Shown here: positions 16,454 to 25,359 of the stretch, piece by piece
Layout: each line of letters starts with the position of its first letter
Numbering within the stretch: position 1 is the first letter of the stretch
From: Terrimonas rubra
GTDB lineage: Bacteria; Bacteroidota; Bacteroidia; Chitinophagales; Chitinophagaceae
NCBI RefSeq assembly: GCF_042686025.1
Contig: NZ_JBHUOZ010000001.1
Coordinates: 1,426,001-1,490,000 of the forward strand
Direction of reading: 5' to 3'
Length of the DNA stretch: 64,000 nucleotides
The notes under the pieces: model-generated
The model's input: only the letters and a program-made list of their open reading frames with translations
The model's database searches: none
What the model was told of the DNA's origin: nothing
Program-made: the position numbers and the translations under genes

Positions 16454-17878
16454 TTACTGATCAAATAAAATATCCATATCAAAGTTGTTTTTAACCATTG
16501 ATGATGCATAGGCATTTGAAGTTAACCCAAAGGTTGTTATCAGTGTAAGATAAATGGCTTTGGTGGTTTTTGTTTGTTCTTGAAATACCCGTATTTTTTC
16601 GGCCAGCTCTTCTGCATATCCTTTTGTTATGGTAAAAGGATGAATAGAGAATTTCATTTCACAAAGATTGATCACTCTATCCCTGCGGTCAATTACAAGG
16701 TCCACCTGTGCTCCGTGATCTTTGTCCCGGCTGATCCATGAAGAAGTGGTAGTCTGGATGGCCGCTATACCCAATGCTTTTTTTATTTGTCCAATATGCT
16801 CCAGGCAAACCTGTTCAAACGCATACCCGCTCCAGGCTCTTTTCTGTGGACTATCAAGCTGGTTTATCCAGTTATTTTCATCCAGGGTACTGGAATTTCT
16901 TATCCATCGCAGGTAAAAAAGGGAGTAGGGATCTGATAACTGGTAAAGGCTTAGTTTTTCTTTATTACCATAGGAAACATATTTGCGGATAAAGTGGCTT
17001 TCTTCCAGTTCTTTCAGTATGCGGGTTGTGCCGCCCCCATTGGGCATTCCGGAAGCTTCCAGCAATTCATCACGGGTAAGTCCCCTTCCTTTTTTACTCA
17101 ACGCTTCTATGATGGAGATATGCCTTTCCGCTTTTTGAAACAGGGAGTGGTACAGGTTGTCAAACTCACCCCTTAGCAAACCATCCGGAGTAAAACACAG
17201 TCGGTCAATATTCTGATCCGCACTGAGACCGATATTCACCTGGTCTAAATAAAACGGTATTCCCCCCATCACCATGTATAACAGGATAATTTGGTAGCGG
17301 TCAAAACCTGCAGACTTTGCCTTAAAAAATGCTTCACATTCATACAACGTAAAAGGTTGAAGCCTGATACGATGGGTAACCCGGTTGTGAAGTCCTCCTT
17401 TGCTGTTGATTAATTTATTGATCATCCAGGCCGCCGCTGAACCACATACTACCAGGATAATATCTGTTCTTGCGCTTGCCCAGGCATTCCAGAAATGTTC
17501 CAGTGCCGGTATAAATCCTGACTGTGCAGTATCAAGCCATGGAAGTTCATCCAGGAAGACCACTTTTTTTTTATCCTTACTTTTCTCCAGCCATTTGATT
17601 AATTGTTCAAATGCTTCCTGCCAGGTTTTTGCCGGTGGTTGCAGTTCGGTGGAACGATCATACCTCTTTATGGCCACTGAAAAGTTAGTAAGCTGCTGAG
17701 CCATATTCACATTTGCCATCCCGGTAAGGTGGAACGTAAACTGGTTATCAAAAGCCGTACGGATCAGGAAGGTTTTACCAACCCGTCTTCTGCCATAAAC
17801 GGCAACGAATGCTGATGAATCGCCGGTTTTCAGGCCGGATAGTATTGCTGATTCCTTTTTCCTCCCGATAAGCTGCAT
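16454..17878 (-). CDS. AAA ATPase with C-terminal DUF234 nuclease-like domain
   Basis: 474 residues from ATG 17878 (MQLIGRKKES); a TTG at 17887 is less likely. Walker A is VYGRRRVGKTFLIRTA near residue 32 and Walker B is VVFLDELPWLD near 115, followed by sensor-like ILVVCGSAAAWM. This is the ATPase_2 (PF01637) group. A winged-helix segment (LTRDELLEASGMPNGGGTTR) lies around 270. The C-terminus has GAQVDLVIDRRDRVINLCEMKF, the D-ExK pattern of a PD-(D/E)XK-like fold in DUF234. The cellular role of these ATPases is not established; some are proposed to act in mobile-element or defence settings. The upstream region has nested inverted repeats that reach almost to its start codon. Confidence 0.85.
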   Translation of the reverse strand: MQLIGRKKESAILSGLKTGDSSAFVAVYGRRRVGKTFLIRTAFDNQFTFHLTGMANVNMAQQLTNFSVAIKRYDRSTELQPPAKTWQEAFEQLIKWLEKSKDKKKVVFLDELPWLDTAQSGFIPALEHFWNAWASARTDIILVVCGSAAAWMINKLINSKGGLHNRVTHRIRLQPFTLYECEAFFKAKSAGFDRYQIILLYMVMGGIPFYLDQVNIGLSADQNIDRLCFTPDGLLRGEFDNLYHSLFQKAERHISIIEALSKKGRGLTRDELLEASGMPNGGGTTRILKELEESHFIRKYVSYGNKEKLSLYQLSDPYSLFYLRWIRNSSTLDENNWINQLDSPQKRAWSGYAFEQVCLEHIGQIKKALGIAAIQTTTSSWISRDKDHGAQVDLVIDRRDRVINLCEMKFSIHPFTITKGYAEELAEKIRVFQEQTKTTKAIYLTLITTFGLTSNAYASSMVKNNFDMDILFDQ

Positions 17879-17882
17879 GTCC

Positions 17883-17982
17883 TTCAATTTGGCTGTAAGT
17901 TATTTTTTTTGTTACTTTTAGCCAAATTGAATATTAAAATTGGCTAAATGTATATTTTTTAACGCGTTTAAGCCAATTTGAT
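17883..17982. promoter_or_regulatory. Nested inverted repeats of AGCCAAWTTGA upstream of the ATPase gene
   Basis: Four motif copies lie within 100 bp: TTCAATTTGGCT (17883-17894), its exact inverse AGCCAAATTGAA (17920-17931), AAAATTGGCTAA (17936-17947) and AGCCAATTTGAT (17971-17982). The first sits 5 bp from the ATPase start codon. Two convergent pairs suggest a regulator-binding array or a cruciform. The binding protein is unknown. Confidence 0.6.
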
Positions 17983-18138
17983 CATAATTTTTGATCAGGG
18001 GAAAAAATGGTCCTAATACCCAAAAAATAAATAAATTTAAAAGTAAACCGAAAGAATTTTATAGTGGGGGCAGTAAATAACCAACCGCTTCAATTACTGA
18101 ACCTGTTATCAACAAATACTAAATAACACTAGCATAAT

Positions 18139-18543
18139 ATGAACATAACCTATTGTTTTGACAAAAAACCTTCAGCAGACCAGGTAATTGAACTATATGA
18201 CAATGCAGGCCTGCCAAGACCAACAAACGACAAAGAAAGAATACAGCAAATGTTCGATAATGCTAACCTGGTTGTTACCGCCTGGGACAATGATTTGTTA
18301 GTGGGTGTTTCCCGTTCAATTACTGACTGGGTTTGGGCTTGTTATCTTTCAGACCTTGCCGTTAGGGATAACTATAAAAAAGCGGGCATTGGGCGGCAAC
18401 TTATTAATCTTACAAAGGAAAAAGTCGGCAATCAATCCATGATCTTGTTATTATCAGTTCCTACTGCCATGGAGTACTATCCTAAAGTTGGGTTTGAAAA
18501 ACAGGAAAGCAGTTTTATTATAAACAGGGCCGAATGGAAATAA
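18139..18543 (+). CDS. GNAT family N-acetyltransferase
   Basis: 134 residues. Beta-strand WVWACYLSDLAVRDNYKKAGIGRQLINLTKEKV contains the acetyl-CoA-binding motif A, seen as RDNYKKAGIGRQL with the Q/R-x-x-G-x-G/A signature. The C-terminal MEYYPKVGFEKQESSFII fits the usual YxKxGF ending. The acceptor substrate is unknown. The gene is AT-rich compared with the glycosidases upstream and stands alone between two intergenic gaps. No operon partner is evident. Confidence 0.88.
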   Translation: MNITYCFDKKPSADQVIELYDNAGLPRPTNDKERIQQMFDNANLVVTAWDNDLLVGVSRSITDWVWACYLSDLAVRDNYKKAGIGRQLINLTKEKVGNQSMILLLSVPTAMEYYPKVGFEKQESSFIINRAEWK

Positions 18544-18896
18544 TGTCTCCTGAAATTTTTAAGCAACGGTTTGGAGAAAGAACACAGGATAACAAAGCTT
18601 AACATAGCCGGGCATGTTATTTATGAACTGTTGGTGCTGATAATTATCCTGATGCAAAATTTGTTTCATTTAGATGAATTATTGAAAACAACTTTATGGT
18701 GACGGCCCCCTGAGTTTCTGAAAAACTCCTTGCAGGCATACTCAGTTATAGCAACAAATAGATATTGTTAAAAAACGCAGCCTGGTCAGGCTTTAAGAGG
18801 ATGATTGGACATAACGAAGGATTTAGTTCGTATTTTTATCGCCGTCAAATTATCACCGATCAAACTGATAAGTGCAAAATAGATAAGTAAAGTAGA
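18544..18896. other. Intergenic region without a supported gene
   Basis: This 353-bp gap contains only short frames, including a 19-codon one directly after the GNAT stop. AGCCTG-GT-CAGGCT (18779-18792) is a short palindrome. GATAAGT occurs twice, 15 bp apart, just before the AraC gene. Neither is a confident site. Confidence 0.4.
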
Positions 18897-19733
18897 ATGA
18901 AATCAGTAATTATTAAACCCCGGACAGATATACTAAAACAATATATCCAGTATTTCCTTTTTTTCAAAAAGACTGACAGCGATTTTTTACACTATACCAC
19001 ATTCCCTAACAGTAACCTATGTCTTGCCATTTATAAGGAAAACAATGTTAACTATATCACTAGTAAAACCGGTAACAGTTGTATAATAAAACAAGGGAAC
19101 ACAAGTTTTGCAAGTAAATTTTATGGATTTCATAAAATGCCCTTTAGCGTGGATGTTAATTCCCCGCTTGATCAGATTTGTATTATTTTCCATCCTTCTG
19201 CTTTACGGGCTTTCAGTGGTGAAAAATATAATGATCTGATGCTTGCAGATAATGTTTCCGATATTTTTTCAGTAGCAGATACTGCTGTTTTCGAAAAGAT
19301 ATTTGAGGAAAGCGATTTCTCAAAAAGAGCTGAAATAATTGAACATTTACTGGTATGTAATTTAAAGTTTGAAATACCGAATAAACTGAAAGAAGCATTG
19401 TTTTTTATTTCAAAATACAATGATGACAATTTAACTGTTGAAGCGTTGGCAAAGATGCTTGTAATAAGTACGCCAACCTTATTCCGGCTATTTAACAATC
19501 ATTTGGGGCAAAGTCCTAAAGCCTATTTAAAAACAATACGTTTCAGAAGTGCTTTGAATGAAATGCTGAACAGGCAACATTCATTAACAAGTATTGCCTA
19601 TTTAAACCAATATTATGACCAGGCTCACTTCATCAATGATTTCAGGTTGTTTTCTGGTTGTTCTCCAAGGCAATTATGTGATAAAGTTTCAGTCCGGCAC
19701 AATGCCTTAGCCTGGATTTATAACAAGAAATAA
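18897..19733 (+). CDS. AraC family transcriptional regulator
   Basis: 278 residues. The N-terminal ~150 residues resemble the beta-barrel sensor domain of AraC-like proteins in Bacteroidota (DILKQYIQYFLFFKKTDSDF start, then HKMPFSVDVNSPLDQICIIFHP). The C-terminal ~95 residues form the paired helix-turn-helix: NLTVEALAKMLVISTPTLFRLFNNHLGQSP, then SLTSIAYLNQYYDQAHFINDFRLFSGCSPRQL. It may control the S41 peptidase gene about 95 bp downstream on the same strand. That is inferred from position only. Confidence 0.88.
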   Translation: MKSVIIKPRTDILKQYIQYFLFFKKTDSDFLHYTTFPNSNLCLAIYKENNVNYITSKTGNSCIIKQGNTSFASKFYGFHKMPFSVDVNSPLDQICIIFHPSALRAFSGEKYNDLMLADNVSDIFSVADTAVFEKIFEESDFSKRAEIIEHLLVCNLKFEIPNKLKEALFFISKYNDDNLTVEALAKMLVISTPTLFRLFNNHLGQSPKAYLKTIRFRSALNEMLNRQHSLTSIAYLNQYYDQAHFINDFRLFSGCSPRQLCDKVSVRHNALAWIYNKK

Positions 19734-19828
19734 GGGTGAACGATTTTTACAATTTTTGACAGTTCTTTATCTTTTTCTTTGTGCCAGAAAGAGGCTTGGA
19801 CATCATAAGAAATTAGAACTGGAATTAC

Positions 19829-21256
19829 ATGAAATACCTATTTATAATTTTGTTTACCCTGCTTGTAGCAGGAAATATATCTGGTCAGGTAAAATGTCAT
19901 TGTGATTTTGCATTGAGTAACCTGATTGCTAAAATAGAAAGTGATTATCCGGGTTTTGAACAAAAGACAAAAGATAAAGTCCTTTATAATAGTTTTAAAA
20001 AACAACTGGCTGAAGAAGCAAAAACGATGGAGCAATCATCGTGTTTTGAAGTGTTGAAAAAATATACTTCTTTTTTCAGAGATGGGCATATCTGGATAAA
20101 TCCTGCAACTACCATAAACAAAAAGGGCAGCGTTACAACAGCGCTTATAGATATTGATATTGATAAATTCCGGAAGCAATTAAAAACTTCTAAAGACCCG
20201 ATTGCAGGAATATGGAAGAACCGTTTTGAATGGACTGGAGGTGTAGTGTATGAAATAGGTATTACCCCAACGGGTAATAATGACTATACTGGCTTTGTTA
20301 TCACTGCTAATACTGGCTTCTGGCAACCGAAAGAAATTAAGTTCAAATTATTTGCAGACCGTACATTTGAGTTCTATACATTTGATAAAACCAAAAAGAC
20401 CGGCACCTATGAGATTTCTAATGACAATATCATCTATTTTAAAGAGGCGAGGAGCAGCTTTATAAAAGAGAGCCCCGCTTCTGGATTCTCAGAAAAGCAG
20501 ATCAGGAATAAAGTCGGGACATTCTATGGATTCTCTGTAAAACAGCTTTCTGCTAAAACTACAATCATTACGCTGCCGTATTTTGATTATCCATTTGTGG
20601 AAATTATCAATGATATGATGGAAGAGCATCTTAACCTCATTGAAAATAGTGAAAACCTGGTGATTGATATCAGAGGAAACTCAGGTGGCACTGATAATGC
20701 GTATCAAAAATTACTGCCATATATTATGACCCATTCAATCAGAAACGTTGGTGTAGAATATTTAGCTACACAAACCCTGATCGACGGGCTTGAAGGGTAC
20801 ATAAAGACAATAAAAGACAAGAAGGGAATGGAAGACGAAATAAAAAAGGTTCGGGGGTGGATTAACAGTTTTGAAAAGAATATGGGAAAATTCGTAAACG
20901 TGAGTGATAACCCGTTTTCAATACAGGAAGTGGATTTAGCTAAGAAAAGCCCACGGAACATAGTGGTGATGATTGATAAGAGGGTGGGAAGCGCTGCTGA
21001 AAATCTTGTAATGCGGGCTAAGCAAAGTAAAAAGGTAAAGGTAATGGGAACCGTAACATCGGGAGGGCTGGATTATGCTGCTGCACGAATGTTTGACTTT
21101 GGATGCCCGGAATATCTTTTACAATTACCTACGTACCGTTCTTTGCGATTACCGGATTTCCCCATAGATAACATTGGATTGCAGCCCGATATTTTTATGG
21201 ACAGGTTTGTAAAAGATTGGGTACAGTATGCGGTTGATTACCTGGAGAATGAATAA
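19829..21256 (+). CDS. S41 family peptidase, exported
   Basis: 475 residues with a signal peptide (FIILFTLLVAGNISGQ). The C-terminal half has the S41 (C-terminal processing protease/tricorn core) fold: LVIDIRGNSGGTDNAYQKLL, then VVMIDKRVGSAAENLVMRAK with the probable catalytic Ser in GSAAE, and VMGTVTSGGLDYA. The N-terminal ~200 residues have no clear PDZ domain. They include CHCDFALSNLIAKIESDYPGF, a start common to Bacteroidota S41 proteins. It probably acts in the periplasm or at the cell surface; the substrate is unknown. It is preceded by an AraC regulator. Confidence 0.88.
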   Translation: MKYLFIILFTLLVAGNISGQVKCHCDFALSNLIAKIESDYPGFEQKTKDKVLYNSFKKQLAEEAKTMEQSSCFEVLKKYTSFFRDGHIWINPATTINKKGSVTTALIDIDIDKFRKQLKTSKDPIAGIWKNRFEWTGGVVYEIGITPTGNNDYTGFVITANTGFWQPKEIKFKLFADRTFEFYTFDKTKKTGTYEISNDNIIYFKEARSSFIKESPASGFSEKQIRNKVGTFYGFSVKQLSAKTTIITLPYFDYPFVEIINDMMEEHLNLIENSENLVIDIRGNSGGTDNAYQKLLPYIMTHSIRNVGVEYLATQTLIDGLEGYIKTIKDKKGMEDEIKKVRGWINSFEKNMGKFVNVSDNPFSIQEVDLAKKSPRNIVVMIDKRVGSAAENLVMRAKQSKKVKVMGTVTSGGLDYAAARMFDFGCPEYLLQLPTYRSLRLPDFPIDNIGLQPDIFMDRFVKDWVQYAVDYLENE

Positions 21257-21335
21257 GCAAATAACACTTTATCACTGTATCAATTGTCCTGCTACAATGC
21301 AACCAACCAATTGCTTGCAATTAATAATGACCGGT

Positions 21336-21959
21336 TTAAAAATTTACCCCAAAATGCAATCCCGGCTGCCCGAAGAAAAATCTTGGCCATTTATCGTCAA
21401 CCTGTTTAAACGAATCTGGCATTTTTGATTGATAAGGACGATGTGTTATGGCTATTGAAGGTTGTACAAAAAACCTGTCCCTGAAAAGCTTAATGTGATA
21501 ACCCACAGAATAGGTATTAAAAATCTGAAAGCCTTTGTCAATCTTTCTGCCGTTATCATTAACAAAGGTTTGCCAGGCAGGCATTACGTCAACCTGGGCG
21601 AAAAGGCCCTTCCATAAAAACCGGTAATAAGCAAGCGAAAATCCATGTTCACGAATATAACCCGGGAATCCTGTTCCCGCTGCTTCATATGATTTTCCAT
21701 AAGGAATACCAATCGGCCAGCCATATTTCCAGGTTTTCAGTTCAAGTGAAATTACATCCTTACGGGTAATGCGATAACCAAAGTTCAGGTAAACCATTTC
21801 AGGCTTATTATTATCAGGTATCAGATTAGCCAGCATAAATAGGGTACTGCCTATAAAATACTTTCTGTAAGTACTGTCTTGTTTGGCATATTGTGCATTC
21901 ACCTGTATACTGCTTATCAATACTAGGACAAGTCCAATCCCGAAAACTTTCTTTTGCAT
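21336..21959 (-). CDS. Small outer-membrane beta-barrel protein, function unknown
   Basis: 207 residues with a signal peptide (FGIGLVLVLISSIQVNAQ). The mature part alternates aromatic and polar residues in strand-like blocks (MVYLNFGYRITRKDVISLEL, HGFSLAYYRFLWKGLFAQVD, FFVQPSIAITHRPY). It ends GLHFGVNF, a typical barrel C-terminus with a final Phe. This suggests an 8-strand outer-membrane barrel. It converges on the S41 gene, and no specific family could be recognised. Confidence 0.7.
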   Translation of the reverse strand: MQKKVFGIGLVLVLISSIQVNAQYAKQDSTYRKYFIGSTLFMLANLIPDNNKPEMVYLNFGYRITRKDVISLELKTWKYGWPIGIPYGKSYEAAGTGFPGYIREHGFSLAYYRFLWKGLFAQVDVMPAWQTFVNDNGRKIDKGFQIFNTYSVGYHIKLFRDRFFVQPSIAITHRPYQSKMPDSFKQVDDKWPRFFFGQPGLHFGVNF

Positions 21960-22411
21960 ATTTTTTTACTTAATGTTAAGAGATACTGCAAAAGTGGATT
22001 TACCAAACAACATAACTCGTTCACTTAAGTTAAGAAAACATTGTTGGCTCTGTGTTTAAGATTTTTTTGCTTTAGGTCTGTTTAAAGATTGGAGTTTGAT
22101 ACTAATTGGCGTTGAGGAAAAAGTTGTATAAGGCCTGGTCTTTTCTGGAATAAATTAAACTACCGTTGTTCGGGGTGGAGTTTTAAGCTCAGCAAAATTG
22201 ATTTGCTTTAGATCAGCATTACTGCGGCTAGGCTGAAAAATAGCCTTTTGTTGGGTTAGCCTGTTAACTGGTGCAATATTTATCCTGCCATCTCCATTGG
22301 AAAGGCCAATGTCTCATATTATATTTTTAAAAATTATTATTTAATTGTTTTTCATTTTATTATATAAATAACTTTTCTATTATATTTACAACCTTAACTA
22401 ACAAACCACGA
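21960..22411. other. Intergenic region, no gene seen
   Basis: This 452-bp AT-rich gap lies between divergent genes. No coding frame with family features was found. Its right end carries the candidate promoter of the LamG-T9SS gene, and the rest shows nothing distinctive. Confidence 0.5.
22345..22376 (+). promoter_or_regulatory. Candidate promoter of the LamG-T9SS gene
   Basis: TTG (22345-22347), a 21-bp spacer and TAACTTTT (22369-22376) match the TTG...TAnnTTTG pattern except for the last base. The ATG is about 28 nt after the expected start. Confidence 0.4.
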
Positions 22412-24310
22412 ATGAAACGTCTCTTACTAACTGCCTCTCTTCTGGCTACATTGTCAGGTTACTCTCAACAATATGCGCTTTCTTTAAATGGTAGTTCGGG
22501 TTACATTGAAGTAGCCGATAATAATGCCATTGACCTTAGTGCTGCATTTACCATTGAAGCCTGGGTTTATCCAACCGGCAATGGTTTCAGTGGCGAAGGA
22601 GCCATGATCTTTAATAAGGAGAATAGCTATGAACTCAGCCGTTTTCCGGATGGAAGCCTGCGCTATGCATTAAGTGCAAACGGTGACGGAAACGACTGGA
22701 GCTGGATCAATACAGGAATTGTTGTTCCTTTAAACCGGTGGTCGCATGTATCCATGGTTAAAAACGGTACATCCGTTACCATATATCTCAATGCTGCCAG
22801 TTCTTTTACGGCTACAGCGCCGGCAACGCTGACCGCTAATGCACATACCTTACGTATTGGTAACCGTACCAGCATCCCACATTTTTTCCAGGGACATATT
22901 GATAATTTCAGGATTTGGAATACAGCCCGCCCGCTCAGCAGCATTAAGCAAACGGTATTCGGCTTGACGGATGGACCGACCAGTGCGGGCCTCGTTATAG
23001 ATTATCCTTTCCTGACCAACTCCGGATCCACTGCCAACAACTATGCAACCAATTTCACCGGGCTCAATGGTACTATACAAGGAGGAACCAGTTGGACCAG
23101 TAGCCCGATCATTCGTGCAGCTAATGCACTGGCATTTGATGGCGGTGACGATTTTGTAAGTACTCCCCTCAGTATGAATAACATGGCGGCGTTTACAATG
23201 GAAGGCTGGGTTAACTTTCGCAACACTGGTGGTGTTCAAAGCCTTTTTGGACAGAATGACCTGTTGGAATTTGGTATATACAGCGGGGCACTGGTTATTT
23301 GGGTTGCAGCTGGCGTAAATAATCTTACATGGGCCTTTACCCCTACTGATATTCCTGTGAATACCTGGCACCATATAGCTGCCGTGGGTAATGGCACCCA
23401 TGTGTTAATTTATGTGGATGGTATTGAAAGGGCCCGTGCGGCGCTAACAACAGGTAATTACGGATCATCTCCGTATTTATTCAATATCGGCGGAGCTGTA
23501 TGGACTACAGGTGGTCTGGGGTTAGACGGGAGAGTGGACGAAGTGAGGGTATGGAACGTCGCCCGTACAGAGGCACAGATACAGGCAAATATGAATAGCG
23601 AAATAGACCCGGTTACCGCAACCGGCCTGGTTAGTTATTACCAGTTCAATGCAGGTATTCCGGCTGGTAACAATACCGGGCTGCTTGTTGCTATTGATAG
23701 CAGGGGGAATAATAACGGAACACTTAATAATATGGGCCTAAACGGTGGTACCTTGTCTAACTATACGAGCAATAATCCTATTATTAGCCTACCTGTAACC
23801 TGGGCCGGCTTTACGGCTAAAGCGCAGCAATCGGATATTCAACTTAACTGGAGCACGGCACAGGAAGATCAAACCCGTGATTTTGTGGTGCAATATAGCC
23901 AACAGCCATCTGTTGCATCGGGCTGGGTATCACTTCATACTTTAGCTGCGGCAGGCAATAGCACTACCCGGCGGCACTATAATTATACCCACCGGCAACC
24001 CGGGAGTGGTGTACACTATTACCGTATTCTGCAACGCGATTTGGATGGAAAAGAAACCTATAGCACTATTCAATCGGTAAGGTTAAATGACCAGGCAGCC
24101 GGCTTCCGCGTATTGGGCAATCCTGCAAAACAGTCCATTCAATTGCAGGTTACCGAAGAAGGGGTAGTGATACTTGCTAACAGCAGCGGCCATATCATTC
24201 ACCGGCAACGGGTACAACCTGGTACGGTTACTTTAAATAAGGCTTCCCTAACACCGGGTACTTATGTTGTACGCCTTGGCGAAAAGACAGAAAAAGTGGT
24301 AGTGCAATAA
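22412..24310 (+). CDS. Secreted protein with two LamG domains and a T9SS sorting domain
   Basis: 632 residues with a signal peptide (LLLTASLLATLSGYSQQ). Two concanavalin-like LamG_3 domains (about 20-205 and 235-425) each show the ALSFNGSSGYIEV-type opening, AFTIEAWVY / AFTMEGWVN and DNFRIWNTAR / DEVRVWNVAR. A fibronectin-like linker starts LPVTWAGFTAKAQQ. The C-terminal ~75 residues (FRVLGNPAKQSIQLQV to TYVVRLGEKTEKVVVQ) match the T9SS type A sorting signal. The protein should pass the outer membrane by T9SS and be attached or released. Sugar or matrix binding is likely, and no catalytic domain is seen. The C-terminal module is shared with the proteins at 27650 and 29092. Confidence 0.88.
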   Translation: MKRLLLTASLLATLSGYSQQYALSLNGSSGYIEVADNNAIDLSAAFTIEAWVYPTGNGFSGEGAMIFNKENSYELSRFPDGSLRYALSANGDGNDWSWINTGIVVPLNRWSHVSMVKNGTSVTIYLNAASSFTATAPATLTANAHTLRIGNRTSIPHFFQGHIDNFRIWNTARPLSSIKQTVFGLTDGPTSAGLVIDYPFLTNSGSTANNYATNFTGLNGTIQGGTSWTSSPIIRAANALAFDGGDDFVSTPLSMNNMAAFTMEGWVNFRNTGGVQSLFGQNDLLEFGIYSGALVIWVAAGVNNLTWAFTPTDIPVNTWHHIAAVGNGTHVLIYVDGIERARAALTTGNYGSSPYLFNIGGAVWTTGGLGLDGRVDEVRVWNVARTEAQIQANMNSEIDPVTATGLVSYYQFNAGIPAGNNTGLLVAIDSRGNNNGTLNNMGLNGGTLSNYTSNNPIISLPVTWAGFTAKAQQSDIQLNWSTAQEDQTRDFVVQYSQQPSVASGWVSLHTLAAAGNSTTRRHYNYTHRQPGSGVHYYRILQRDLDGKETYSTIQSVRLNDQAAGFRVLGNPAKQSIQLQVTEEGVVILANSSGHIIHRQRVQPGTVTLNKASLTPGTYVVRLGEKTEKVVVQ

Positions 24311-24323
24311 ATAAAGCCCAATA

Positions 24324-24367
24324 ATATTAAAAAAGCTCCCTTGTTAACAACGGAGCTTTTTTAATAT
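24324..24367. terminator. Bidirectional terminator with palindromic loop
   Basis: A perfect 16-bp inverted repeat, ATATTAAAAAAGCTCC (24324-24339) and GGAGCTTTTTTAATAT (24352-24367), has A- and T-rich flanks. It could serve the LamG gene and the convergent ankyrin gene. The 12-nt loop contains the 10-bp palindrome TTGTTAACAA. Confidence 0.85.
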
Positions 24368-24452
24368 GGCTCATGTATACAGTGCCGGACTATTGGCAAA
24401 AATGTCTGCTGTACAGGTCAGTCAACATTTAAAAGAGGTATACCTGCATTAC

Positions 24453-25103
24453 TCAGTTTAGTAAATCTTTTAATCCCGATTGTTCATCATTTAAATAATC
24501 AAAAAAAATTTCTCCATCTGCATCCGGAATGGTTTTGTCAGCGCCTGAATTTATGAGTATATCGATGCATGTTACAAATTGTTCTATGTTTTTTCCGGTG
24601 TTTTCTTTTAACGCATTCATGGCCCATATAAGCGGGGTTGAGTGATACTTAATAGAAACCTGGTTAATAGCTGCTCCTGCCTGTACCAGTTTCTCTACCA
24701 CCCCGGGCCGGCCACACCAGGCGGCCCAGTGTAATGCCGTACCGCCATAACATCCGGGATGGTTCAGTTCAGCACCCTGTTCTATATAATATAAGGCAAC
24801 CTTATCGGCGTATAAACTGCAGGCGGCAATTAAAGGTGTGTCTTTTTCTGTGATCATTTCATTGCCGTTGATCCTGGCACCATACGTAACAAATATTTTT
24901 GCCATGACAAGCGCCTGTTCATCGGTGTAGGTATTTGAAAAAACACCATCGCATATCCGGTGTAACGGATGTGCCACAGTTGTATTTATCTCATCATAAG
25001 GAATTGCTTCATTTGCCAGTTTTGGATCCTGCGCAAGCATTAGTTTTAGTCCCTCATAATCTGTTGAATCTATCAGTTGCTTGATACCGGTGTTCATCTG
25101 CAT
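24453..25103 (-). CDS. Ankyrin-repeat protein
   Basis: 216 residues from ATG 25103 (MQMNTGIKQLIDS). The frame extends upstream to 25262, but that ~53-residue extension is unlike the rest and covers a TTATTTTG box that may be the promoter. Ankyrin repeats are visible as KDTPLIAACSLYADKVALYYIEQGAELN, GGTALHWAAWCGRPGVVEKLVQAGAAIN and STPLIWAMNALKENTG..CIDILINSGAD. No signal peptide is seen, so it is probably cytoplasmic and binds another protein. The partner is unknown. It is divergent from the TPR-HTH regulator. Confidence 0.8.
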   Translation of the reverse strand: MQMNTGIKQLIDSTDYEGLKLMLAQDPKLANEAIPYDEINTTVAHPLHRICDGVFSNTYTDEQALVMAKIFVTYGARINGNEMITEKDTPLIAACSLYADKVALYYIEQGAELNHPGCYGGTALHWAAWCGRPGVVEKLVQAGAAINQVSIKYHSTPLIWAMNALKENTGKNIEQFVTCIDILINSGADKTIPDADGEIFFDYLNDEQSGLKDLLN

Positions 25104-25359
25104 AGTATTTGTAGTAACAAAATAAAACAGGCCCTGGCCATAAGTATAAACCTGTGTCTGTAATAAAGATAGGTATTTACTGTTCATACAAAACGACAAC
25201 AGGCGGGTACAAAAACTGTTAAGTGACTTCCGGTAATAAGGAGTTTGGTAGTATAAATACATATTGCATGCTTAAGTATTAATATTTTTACTCATATTTA
25301 CATTTCCCTGTTCATCCAGGTGCTTTTTATATTGCTTTATTACCCTCTTATTACCAGAT

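Noticed and set aside
18542..18602. Nineteen-codon frame directly after the GNAT gene
   Set aside because: It is too short and has no conserved features; it is probably chance.
18779..18792. AGCCTG-GT-CAGGCT as a terminator hairpin
   Set aside because: A 2-nt loop cannot form a stable hairpin and no T-run follows; at best it is a protein-binding palindrome.
24453..25262. Longer version of the ankyrin protein starting at 25262
   Set aside because: The extra N-terminal residues lack ankyrin character and overlap a probable promoter, so ATG 25103 was preferred.
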